From Isoperla grammatica (lineage: Eukaryota; Arthropoda; Insecta; Plecoptera; Perlodidae), in the NCBI GenBank assembly GCA_945910005.1, contig CAMDTW010000479.1, forward strand, positions 34,602-98,601: a stretch of 64,000 nucleotides of DNA. Direction: 5' to 3'. A program made the translations under genes and the position numbers. Below the pieces are notes generated by a model, which did no database searches, was not told the origin of the DNA, and was given only the letters and a program-made list of their open reading frames with translations. Of this stretch, positions 44,854 through 56,751 are shown in pieces; the first letter of the stretch is position 1, and each line of letters opens with the position of its first letter.

Positions 44854-45134
44854 GATGCTTAACGTCTCATATTTGTGCAACAATGGCTAATCGAGACGAT
44901 GAGCGGGTGATAATGAAGATGAGAAGATGATGAAGGATAAAGCCACATCCGAATCAGATCCATTGTAAGTCGCGTGGGTCGTCATACGGGAGTCCAGCAA
45001 GGGAGGGCAGGGCCAAGTGGGAGGAGGAGTATTCAGTGAGACAGTGGGGGGGAAAGGGACAGGGTCTCCTTTTGTCGCCTCTTACGACTAGCAGAGTCAC
45101 TCTGGGCTTATTCTACCCCGGGCCGAGACGGGTC
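44854..45134 (-). mobile_element. SINE, variant C
   Basis: Shared tail and body with the GTCGTAAGAGGCGAC-type head. Flanked by GTGCTTACTTCAT (44841-44853) and GTGCTTACGTCAT (45135-45147), a 13-bp duplication with one mismatch. Confidence 0.88.
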
Positions 45135-45428
45135 GTGCTTACGTCATCTTCCGACTCCCCCGCTTCAAGCGAGACCATTGCCGTCAACATAGGACGCAGT
45201 TCACGCCATCCCGGAGGCGCCGGGTTTGCGCCTTGGTGGAGGTGCCGGTCACAGATATTTCTTCAGAACGCCTGAAGGTAACAGGCGGGTTAGTCGTACT
45301 GCACACGGGCTAAACCTACCAGAGGTGAGCTCCCCGTTGCGCAGTATATAGGATAGTATGATAGGAGTTAGGTGAGCGGAGGGCCGCCCCCCCCCCCTCT
45401 TCCCCCCTTTCTGACATCATCATCACCA

Positions 45429-47336
45429 ATGCCACTCACTCGTAGCGAGTATCGCAAAGTAGCTAGCGAAATGGAAGTCTCGATGTCAGAGCATCCTGAC
45501 AGTGACAATGACCAAAATACTAACACCCCTGATAGCCCTACTAGGAGCCAACATTCAACTCATAGTTATTATAATGAATCTGATTCAGATCAAGTAGAGA
45601 TGGAAGACAGCAGGCCAAAAGCAAAGGGCCTCGAAGGGCTGATTTCATGAAGGACAAAGCTAAAACAAATACCATGAATGGTGAAGACAACTTCATCCAG
45701 GTAACCTCCAAGAGACAAGGCAATTCCCAGGCAAAAAAAGCTAGAAAGACCAACATAAATAGGTCTGTGATGACAGCCTACGGCAAAGCAGCCAGTGCTA
45801 TGGATCCTTGCAAGGCAACAACTGATTGATTGATATTAAGGCTTAACGTCTAATATTTTTGCAACGAGGCTAATCGAGACAATGAGTGGGTGAACAACTA
45901 ATGTGACTTACAACACAAATATTCAGATTTTTGAAACAAGCAATAGATATGATGCATTAACGGTTGAGGGCACAATTCATGAAGAGAGGGGGGAACCAAA
46001 TGTCAATCCTCCCCCGGCTTTACATCCTGGCAATGCAGCAGATGACAGGCAGGGACCAAATCCCCCCCCCCCCCCCTATCATAATACGGAATAAAGAGAG
46101 TTTTGACAACTTAGCCAAAGGGGCTAGAGATATCTGCAAGGACCCATTCAATTTCCAGGCTAGGGGTAATACCACAAGATTAAATGTAAGTTCCCCTGAT
46201 GATTTTAGGGCAATGATCAAATTACTCGACACAGCCAAGGCTGAATACCATACCTTCACGCCTATGGGGGAAAGATCGGTCAAATTTGTCATCAGAGGCA
46301 TTGATAGAACCACTAGCGTTGACTGGATTATTGAGGAACTTGCAGCACAAGGTATTGACAATCCCTCTGTCACCCAAATGCGAAGCTAAAGAGAGCCCAA
46401 GCCCCTGCTCCCATTGTTTTTGGTCAAAATAGATCCGGCAGAAACAAAGAAACTTAAAGCTTTACAAAAATTATGTTATTCTCAGGTAGAAATAGAAAAA
46501 TTTGTGGCAGCTGGGGGCCCACCCCAGTGCTACCGATGCCAAAAATTTGGGCATGTTGCCAAGCACTGCATTAACCTAAACAAGTGTGTTAAATGTGGTG
46601 CTGGGCATGCCACGGTGACTTGCACCAAGAGCAAAGAGGAAAGTCCACTTTGTGCAAACTGTAGGGGCGATCACACTTCAAACTGGAAAGGTTGCCCCTC
46701 TTATCTTGAGGCCAGGGCTAGGCAACACGGGTTGACTAAAGCTGGGGGAAATAATGAGAACAAAAGTCGCGGTCGTGCGCATCCCAGATATAAGGATGCG
46801 CCGCCTCCTAGAAGCAATGTCTGGTTCAATAGAAACATTCAACCGAATGGCACAAATGTAAATCTCAAAACTGACTTCCCTCCATTAAGAGGTACTAATC
46901 AAATTGTCACTGAAAGAATGAATGAGGATAGAACTTCCCACATTAATAAAAGAAAACAGGTTAAACTCAAGGCAAAGGCGAGGGCCTATGAATACGATAG
47001 TGAGTGCTCCACAGTCCACAGGGAGCTCCACTACTGATGATGAGGATGCCGAGGAAGACTTGTATCCCCCTCCTAAGAGGCAGCATAAACCGTACAACTC
47101 GCATAAACAAATCCAACAAGATGAACAGGCAAAAGCCCAATGGTAGTAACAGCACTACTGATGAAGCAACTCCAGAGACTTTTAGTACAGATTCAGTGAA
47201 GGCATGGGCAGAACGCCTATTACAAGCACTGTGTGATGCAAAGACTAACCAGGATAGGCTCGAAATCATTATATCAATGGCAATGCCCATCTTTTTAGTT
47301 AAATCATGCATGAACCAAAATGGCAGTGAGCCGTAA
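45429..47336 (+). pseudogene. Jockey-type LINE ORF1 (gag-like, CCHC zinc knuckles)
   Basis: Starts MPLTRSEYRKVASEM at 45429. It continues across a frameshift near 45640 (FIQVTSKRQGNSQAKKARK), a SINE, a second shift in a C-run near 46075 and a third near 46385. Bases 46100-46380 encode an RNA-recognition-like region (TPMGERSVKFVIRGIDRTTS). Three Cys/His knuckles follow at 46527-46700: CYRCQKFGHVAKHC, CVKCGAGHATVTC and CANCRGDHTSNWKGC. This is the RNA-binding chaperone of Jockey-type LINEs. A Ser/Asp-rich tail runs to 47336 with another shift. At least three frameshifts make it inactive. Confidence 0.85.
45824..45892 (-). mobile_element. 69-bp SINE tail insertion
   Basis: Only the last 69 bases of the SINE, flanked by a perfect 7-bp duplication AACAACT (45817-45823 and 45893-45899). 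It shows that even extremely truncated copies are genuine insertions. Confidence 0.88.
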
Positions 47337-47592
47337 GCCAGAGACATGCAACATTAATCTGTTGGCTTGGAATGCTTATTCCCTGACAGCAAAAAATGAT
47401 GAGCTGCACCATTATATGAAAACCAAGCAGATCCATATTTGCTGGATTAGTGAGACATTTCTAAAACCCAATGTCACCTTCAAGCTCCACAAATACGCCT
47501 GTCTTAGAAATGATCGAGCAACTGCAGGTGGAGCAACTGCCATTTTGATTCGAACTAACGTCCAGGCTGATACTTGCTACAGTAACCTCTAG
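47320..47592 (+). pseudogene. LINE ORF2, start of endonuclease
   Basis: MAVSRKPETCNINLLAWNAY, then HICWISETFLKP and a GGATAILIRTN block match the N-terminal third of an APE-type endonuclease (the WNA/N motif and the catalytic Glu of SET). It overlaps the ORF1 end by a few codons and ends where the satellite starts. Confidence 0.8.
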
Positions 47593-48840
47593 CTTTATCA
47601 GGCAATGTCTAGCTACCTGGCTATCTCAAGCTTGTTCTGGCTGATACTTGCTACAGTAACCTCTAGCTATATCAGGCAATGTCTAGCTACCTGGCTATCT
47701 CAAGCTTGTTCTGGCTGATACTTGCTACAGTAACCTCTAGCTATATCAGGCAATGTCTAGCTACCTGAATGTCTCAAGCTTGTTCTGGCTGATACTTGCT
47801 ACAGTAACCTCTAGCTATATCAGGCAATGTCTAGCTACCTGGCTATCTCAAGCTTGTTCTGGCGGATACCTGCTACAGTAACCTCTAGCTATATCAGGCA
47901 ATGTCTAGCTACCTGGCTATCTCAAGCTTGTTCTGGCTGATACTTGCTACAGTAACCTCTAGCTATATCAGGCAATGTCTAGCTACCTGGCTATCTCAAG
48001 CTTGTTCTGGCGGATACTTGCTACAGTAACCTCTAGCTATATCAGGCAATGTCTAGCTACCTGGCTATCTCAAGCTTGTTCAGGCGGATACTTGCTACAG
48101 TAACCTCTAGCTATATCAGGCAATGTCTAGCTACCTGGCTATCTCAAGCTTGTTCTGGCTGATACTTGCTACAGTAACCTCTAGCTATATCAGGCAATGT
48201 CTAGCTACCTGGCTATCTCAAGCTTGTTCTGGCATACTTGCTACAGTAACCTCTAGCTATATCAGGCAATGTCTAGCTACCTGGCTATCTCAAGCTTGTT
48301 CTGGCTGATACTTGCTACAGTAACCTCTAGCTATATCAGGCAATGTCTAGCTACCTGGCTATCTCAAGCTTGTTCTGGCGGATACTTGCTACAGTAACCT
48401 CTAGCTATATCAGGCAATGTCTAGCTACCTGGCTATCTCAAGCTTGTTCTGGCTGATACTTGCTACAGTAACCTCTAGCTATATCAGGCAATGTCTAGCT
48501 ACCTGGCTATCTCAAGCTTGTTCTGGCTGATATTTGCTACAGTAACCTCTAGCTACATCAGGCCATGTCAAGCTACCTGGCTATCTCAAGCTTGTTCTGG
48601 CTGATACTTGCTACAGTAACCTCTAGCTATATCAGGCAATGTCTAGCTACCTGGCTATCTCAAGCTTGTTCTGGCTGATACTTGCTACAGTAACCTCTAG
48701 CTATATCAGGCAATGTCTAGCTACCTGGCTATCTCAAGCTTGTTCTGGCTGATACTTATTACAGTAACCTCTAGCTATATCAGGCAATGTCTAGCTACCT
48801 GGCTTACTCAAGCTTGTTCTGGCTTATACTAACTACAGCA
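47568..48840. repeat. 74-bp satellite, about 17 copies
   Basis: Head-to-tail units containing CTGATACTTGCTACAGTAAC and TCTAGCTATATCAGGCAATG with the HindIII-like CTCAAGCTTGTTCTGG. Units differ by few bases. The right end decays gradually into the sequence before the next gene (48840-48950). Confidence 0.95.
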
Positions 48841-48983
48841 ATCTCTAGCTACGTCAAGCAATGTCTAGCGAGTTTTTTTCTTTCTACCTATCTCTAGTGT
48901 CTTCTAGCTACATTTAGTTCTAGCTTACTGGCTGTCTTTAATTTTTCTACTTTGTTCTGGCTCTTCCTTGTCAAAATCTGCAG

Positions 48984-51900
48984 GATAATCCGAGAAGTAG
49001 TGAATTTTTTCAACGAGTTGGGCAGCCAGCAAGCCACCAAATCCACGCAGACCCCAGAAGGTGCTCTGGGAGACTCCAGGGCCACGCAGACCCCAGAAGG
49101 TGCTCTGGGAGACTCCAGGGCCACGCACACCCCAGAAGGTGGTCTGGGAGTATCCAGGGCCACGCAGACCCCCGAAGGTGGTCTGGGAGTATCCAGGGCC
49201 ACGCAGACCCCAGAAGGTGGTCTAGGAGTATCCAGGGCCACGCAGACCCCAAAAGGTGGTCTGGGAGTATCCAAGGCCACGCAGACCCCAGAAGGTGGTC
49301 TGGGAGTATCCAGGGCCACGCAGACCCCAGAAGGTGCTCTGGGAGACTCCAGGGCCACGCAGACCCCAGAAGGTGGTCTGGGAGTATCCAGGGCCACGCA
49401 GACCCCAGAAGGTGGTCTGGGAGTATCCAGGGCCACGCAGACCCCAGAAGGTGGTCTGGGAGTATCCAGGGCCACGCAGACCCCAGAAGGTGGTCTGGGA
49501 GTATCCAGGGCCACGCAGAGCCCAGAAGGTGGTCTGGGAGTATCCAGGGCCACGCAGACCCCAGAAGGTGCTCTGGGAGTATCCAGGGCCACGCAGACCC
49601 CAGAAGGTGGTCTGGGAGTATCCAGAGCCACGCAGACCCCAGTAGGTGCTCTGGGAGTTTCCAGGGCCACGCAGACCCCAGAAGGTGGTCTGAGAGTATC
49701 CAGGGCCACGCAGACCCCAGAAGGTGGTCTGGGAGTATCCAGGGCCACGCAGACCCCAGAAGGTGCTCTGGGAGTATCCAGGGCCACGCAGACCCCAGAA
49801 GGTGGTCTGGGAGTATCCAGGGCCACGCAGACCTCCGATGCATTACTGGACTGTGGTAAGTTCATATTCCTTTCCAGTTGCAGTAGTTCTGTTGATGTGA
49901 TTTATCTCGCTGATGTAATAATATGTTATTTCTTGTAAGTTCACCCCCGTATTACATTTTTGTTGCAGTCGTTCTGTTGATGTCATTCATATCGTTGATG
50001 TTATATGTTATCACATTTAATCTTTTGTTGCAGCCTACGGCCTACCCGGAAACAGCAACAATAGAGACAAACCCAAGTAAGTTCTCACCTGTATTACTGT
50101 CTGGTTGAAGTCATTCTGTGTCATGTACTGATTCCAGCTTACGACAAAAAACAAACAATTTCGCTAAATTGTAGCATCCAAATAAATTGTGAGCAGCCAT
50201 GCTGCTACTGACTACGTTTACACAAGTTAGCCACAGATTTGAACGACTTTTGACATCCCCCAACTTACAAACTTGAGACATTTTGATTGGCAGAAATGGC
50301 AAGATAGACAAACAACAACAAACCGGGGCCGCAGTGCAGCCGATTTGGGATTGGCAATCGGTTGTGGTATTCGCACAGCGGAAGTATGAATGAACCTCCA
50401 CTCTACTTTCCCAGTTCCCCTGGCACACACACACACATATGTTGCGCTCAGATAGCGCCAGCGGTCAGTCTGGCTTCATTGGCCACGACCTGCAATGGAT
50501 CTGTGGCTTCTTTTACCCTGGTCACGGCCCGACCGACAACTCAACGCAAAAGGGTGACTAGACGTCCCGAAAAATGCGGGAAAGTCCCGAATTTGGCACA
50601 AGTGTCCCGTGTCATAAAATGTTTAATTTCGGGACATCTTTTGTCCCGAAATTGGTAAATTCACGATTTTCTTGAATATCTGGATGTAAAATTACAAATT
50701 TCTTCTAAGAAAAAACAAAGCAGAGAAGCGGTCAGTGGTAAATTTGTAATTCGAGCGCCGCCACAAATGGCAGTCTGTTGTGAAGACAGTCTTATTCGCT
50801 TGCGCTTCCCTAGCAGAGCGCTAGCGCGCAATGCATCGGCAAGGCACGGCTACACCGCTATTAATATGGAATAAAAATAAACAAAATTTAATTTTAGCAG
50901 CTAAGATTAGGTGCGATTCACTCCACCAATCCTCCTCTATGGCAGACATGTAAATACTGGCATTGTAGGTCGAAGTTTACATCTACCGTCGCCGCTGTAA
51001 GCAGCTGAGGTTAGGTCCGATTCACTCCACCAATCCTCCTCTATGGCAGACATGTAAATACTGGCATTGTAGGTCGAAGTTTACATCTACCCTCGCCGCT
51101 GTAAGCAGCTGAGGTTAGGTGCGATTCACTCCACCAATCCAATCCTCCTCTATGGAAGACATGTTAATATTTTAATTTACAACCTTTTACTGTTATTTTA
51201 TCAGTTTTTTAATTTGACAATGTATAATTACGATGGGTATAACATATTACGCTTATTGTTATAATATTGGCATTCACTATAAAGATGGCACGTAAAAAGT
51301 GCACGCTCCATATTATTTGGTTGAGTCTATAAAATACCACTAACTAAAAACATATTGGTTTATTAGCACGGCTCTCTAGTCTCTAATAATCAACTGGATT
51401 TTTCATTGCAGCGGGTCCACGGGACAGGGGCACCTTCCGGTTTACTGCCCAAAATGACCTCAGGTACGGAGTTTCCGTGGAAGTTCCGAACCGTGTGAGG
51501 GGTGACAGTCAAGGTAACCAGCTTTAATCCGATTACATTACGTTATGGGTGTTACGGGTGTCGTAAGTAAAAACACAGTAACTAATTAATAAGTCATATC
51601 TCTCCCAACGTAATTAGTCGCGTTACCTCAGATCCTTATATACCGCTGTAATGAACGCACAATGTTGCAACGCAAATAAATAGATTGTTAGCGTTCTTTC
51701 ATACATTCGTAAATACATGCTTTCTGCACCAGCCTCATAAGTTACGCTTGCTATGTTTAGGGTTGCCAGGGGTACAATACATGCTTTCTGCACCAGCCTC
51801 ATAAGTTACGCTTGCTATGTTTAGGGTTGCCAGGGGTACAATACATGCTTTCTGCACCAGCCTCATAAGTTACGCTTGCTATGTTTAGGGTTGCCAGGGG

Positions 51901-54900
51901 TACAATACATGCTTTCTGCACCAGCCTCATAAGTTACGCTTGCTATGTTTAGGGTTGCCAGGGGTACAATACATGCTTTCTGCACCAGCCTCATAAGTTA
52001 CGCTTGCTATGTTTAGGGTTTCCAGGGGTACAATATACGGTTGGAATTACTTTCAACTACTGCGATAAAGGCGCGAATGAAAGGAAGAGTAGATAAGGAT
52101 TTGAGGGAGGTTTGCGAAGGCTTACGTTGGGGAGTTAAACTAAATAGCATATTTCGATCTTCATGGCCTAAACACATAGTTTAAACTGGTGGGTCAAAGT
52201 AAGTCTATATAGCGTATTTTGATTTTCACCTTTATAAAAGTCTTCTTAAATTTTAAATTTAATAATAAATCTTATATCTTAAATTTTAAAAAAGTCTCTT
52301 ATTTCTTTAGATCATCAGGCTGACAAAATATACTTGCCAATGTTGAAGTTTGAACACCCTTTCTTTAGAGCTGTACATACATTATGTCACAATTTAGTGA
52401 CATTATAGACCCCCCCCCCCCCTATCTTGTTTGGGCATTACACGGAAAAATCCTTGTACGAAGGGACGAACACTCAGGTTATTCGTGTGTGTGTTATTCG
52501 TATGTGTGTTATTCGTATCAACACATTCCAAGACCTTAGGCAGATTGAATAGGAGGGGATTATTGTGTGTGGTGACATGGATGATATTATGTACGATTAT
52601 GTAGATGAAAATAGATGTTTGATAACAAACGACTTAGATAGTTGGTTTGAGTCAAAAACAGGAGTTACGGTATTACATCTAAACATACGGTCATTAAATA
52701 AACATTGGGACGAACTGAAAGTAGTTCTGCAAAACCAGTTAGAGAAATTTCAAATTTTAGTTTTAAGTGAAACTTCAGTATCAGGTTTTGAGGTTGACAC
52801 ATCATTTAGATGGCTACAAATTATTTTCAAAACTTCGCACTCATAGACGCGGTGGTGGTCTACTTTTATTTGTAAAAAATGATATTGATTTTGTGTTATC
52901 AAATGCTGAGTTTGATAATTTTGAAGGAATGAGAGCTACCTTCCACGTTCGCAATGTTAGCCAGTAATTTTATTTGTTGGCAATCTATAGGCATCCAGAC
53001 AATAATACGAAACTTTATTTTGTAAATGAAGTAGAAAGGTACATACGTGATAATGTATCCGTATCTAATATGCTGATTATAGGTGATATGAATTTGGATA
53101 TCTTAAATGAGGAGGACACGTGTGTACTCACTTATAAGAATATGCTTGCGGCTAGCGGGTTCTATAATTGTGTAAATGGCGTTACTTGAGAAGAATTTAG
53201 GGGTGACACTCTTTCTCAAACTTGCATTGACCACTTATTTATAAAATGTAATTTCTCACCTCTTAATTCTGTTATTTATACTACGAAAAGTACAGACCAT
53301 TATCTAATTGCAGTTGCCATAAATACTTATTATTATTATTGTTATTATTATGATTATTATTATTATTAGAATTTAGACCTATTTACAAAAAAGGAGATCA
53401 TCTTGATTATAGTAACTACAGACCTATCGCGTTACTGCCAGTAATTGAAAAAATATTAGAACGTTGTGTGGAAATTGCGCCATCAAAATATTTGGCTAAT
53501 TTCAACATTATAACTAATCAACAATATGGCTTCCAGAAAGGGAGAAGTACGTCAGATTTATTGTTACAATTTACGGATTTCGTTAATTCAAAACTAGACG
53601 ATAATATGCATATTGTAGCTATGTTTATTGATTTTAGCAAAGCTTTCGATACTCTCAACCATAACATACTATAAGATGATGATTGATTAATGGGGCTTAA
53701 CGTCTCATATTTATGCAACGATGGCTAATCGAGACGATGAGCGGGTGATAATGAAGATGAGAAAGATGATAATGAAGAATAAAGCCAAATCCGAATCAGA
53801 TCCATTGTACGTCGCGTGAGTTGTCATACGGCAGTCCAGCAAGGGAGGGCAGGGCCAAGTGGGAGGAGAAATATTCAATGGGACAGTGGGGGGAAAGGGG
53901 ATTGGGGTGTGGACTGCACTTCGTCTGACTTCTCCTCCTCGACCAGTCCGGCTTGGGTGGCCCTACCAAGATCGTCACTCTATTGTTAAGGTCATCTCTC
54001 ACTCTTATGATTGTTTGCATGGTGAAGCATGTAGTTGTAAATCGATCGTTCAATGTGTGGATAGCTATATGTACCTAGGAATAATAATTGACAACCGACT
54101 TAGTTGGTCACCACATATAGCCAAATTGTGCAGTAAATTACGGTCATGCCTTAGCCCAACGATGGCCGAGTTACGGACGGCGTCGGTGGCGTCGCCGAAA
54201 ATGGCGTCGGGTTTTTGGACGCCGTCGGCAAGACCCTAATATGATGTGGACTAAAATGTTAACCGTTAACGGCCTAGACTAATCGTTCGCCTTCATTTCT
54301 GTTGTTTATACCTCAAATAAGCATTTCTGTTGTCCATCGGTACCTCAAATTAACATTTCTATTGTTAGACTCTAGCTCAAATTAACATTTCTGTTGTCCA
54401 TCGGTACCTCAAATTAACATTTCTATTGTTAGACTCTAGCTCAAATTAACATTTTCGTTGTCCATCTATACCTTAAATTAGCATTTTCATTGTTAGACTC
54501 TGGCTCAAATTAACATTTCGTTGTCCATCTCTACCTTAAATTAGCATTTTCATTGTTAGACTCTGGCACAAATTAACATTTTCGTTGTCCATCTATACCT
54601 TAAATTAGCATTTTCATTGTAAGACGCTAGCTCAAATTAACATTTTTGATGTGGACTAAAATGTTAACCCTTAACGGCCTTGACTAATCGTTTGCCTTCA
54701 TTCTAGACTTCTTCGATCTAGTATGCCTGGAGGACGCCCCACCACCAGTAGGTCGGCGGACCTACGCCGATCTGGTGGCGGATATATTTAGGGACGAGAT
54801 TGCCCGTAAGTACAGTGATATTTTATGTATTTTTTATCGAGACTACGACGAGGAAGGTGTGGAGGTAGCTGTGAAATGTAGCAGTTGGCCAGTGTAGCCC

Positions 54901-56700
54901 TAGGCCCCAAACCTACCGGACACTATCTCAAATGTAACATTTCAGTTGTTTATAGTATAAATTAACATTTCTTTTGTCGGACACCCTACTTTAAAATTAA
55001 CATAAATTTGACCTGTCGCCGATTTTTTTCTAGATGCCTTGTGGATTGCCCTGCTCGTGTGAGAACATTCCAATTGCACTTGCTTACCGATTTTTGTGTG
55101 TGGTTACAGCACGGGAGTCACCGCCATTTGTAACTGACAGGTTATACGGGGCACCGAGCCTTTCGGACCTGCCCGAGGCCCCGACAGGCAGCAGAGCCTC
55201 TGCTAGCGGATTGCCGTAAGTACGGTGATATTTTATTTCATTTTTATCGAGACTACGACGAGGAAGGTGTGGAGGTAGCTCTGAAATGTAGCAGTTGGCA
55301 GTTGAATAACAATACCCCTCTAGCCCTCACCCCTACCAGACACTAACACAAATTACCATTTCAGTTGTTTATACTTTAAATTAACATTTTTTTTGTTGGA
55401 CACTATCTCAAATTAACAATACTGTTGTTTATACTCCGAATTATTGTCGGAGACTATCTCAACTGTAACATTTCAGTTGTCTATAGCGTAAATAAACAAC
55501 TCAATTGTCGGACACCCTATCTTAAATTAACATAAGTTTGACCTGTCACCGATTTTCATCTAGAGGCCTTGCGGATTACCCTCCTCGTGTGAGAACATTC
55601 TGATTGCACTTGCTTAGCGATTTTTGTGTTTTGTTACAGTACTGGAGACAATCGACGCCGATTTCCTTGACAGATTCCTCAACGAGGCGATTGAGGAGTC
55701 GCAAATGCAAGGTGTAGAATGCGACCAAGCCCGTAAGTACGGTGATAGTTTACTTAATACTGTTGAGACTACGACGAGGAAGGTGTGGATGCAGCTCTGA
55801 AATGTAGCAGTTGGCATTTGCAACAACAACACCCCCCTAATCACCACCCCTACTGCACCCATTATTAGTTTGAGAACAATTTGTTTGCGTCTGCCTAATG
55901 AGTATTTTCTTTTGTTACCGAATTAGATGTGAATGCAGTTGCGGAGATCGTCGGGGAGACGCCCGTGGCCCACTACACATCCGCCGTAATGACTTACGGC
56001 ATTGGCAAGGGCCGCAAGTCAATAAACGCGACAGCAGCGACGACAGCGACTCTACGAGCGAGAGCGAGAACAGCTCCTCCCCCCAAAACTCGGGCCGTAG
56101 TGTGAGTACAGCCTCTGTATTTGCATCCTGATGTTATATTATTTTATGAAAATTAGCTAGGAAAAGAAAACGCTCTGCATTGCCAGATGAGTGATTTTTT
56201 TTTAATAAATCAAACAATATGAATTCCCCATTGAATAGAAACTGAATATTTTCTTAACAAATTGTGGTTAAAGTTAAAATTCCAAAACTTGTATCCGGTG
56301 ACGACATTGCTAGTGCCGATCGTGTTGTATTGAGATATTCACTTTGCTTCGCTCGCTAATGTAAATAACTGCCTTTGCCTCAATTACAGTCAGACGAGTG
56401 CGAGATTATTGCAATGGTTGCGGCAGGGAAGCTGGGGAAGGAACTTCGCCACCAGTGCCCCTACTGCCGGGCGTATACGGCCTCGCTAACCCAGCATCAC
56501 ATCCGGTACCACAAGGTACCGGTTGTGAGAGCAAGAGGCCGTACCGTCCGGCACAAAATGAGGGAGACCCAGCTCCTGCCGCATCCAGCGGACGGGGCCA
56601 CAGATACCGACGTGAGTAAATTACCTTGTTATGTTATTTAATAATTTATTTATTTAACGTACATTTATTGTATGACTATTTATTCCTCTGTGAGTGTATT

Positions 56701-56751
<51 letters not shown>

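Larger units (their letters stand above)
44440..47585 (+). mobile_element. Jockey-type LINE, 5' UTR, ORF1 and start of ORF2
   Basis: A GC-rich leader (44590-45420), a gag-like ORF1 with zinc knuckles and the first part of an endonuclease ORF2 are in LINE order. Two SINEs are inserted (44854-45134 and 45824-45892). The rest of ORF2 is missing; a 74-bp satellite begins at about 47568. Confidence 0.75.

Noticed and set aside
48894..49865. Long minus-strand frames of 323 and 277 residues across the 39-bp repeat
   Set aside because: They are shadows of a repeat whose unit is a multiple of three. The plus frame fits splice phase with neighbouring exons; the minus frames do not connect to anything.
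50033..50075. Constitutive small exon of the zinc-finger gene
   Set aside because: Splice sites look real, but inclusion shifts the next exon into a stop; skipping it gives a continuous frame.
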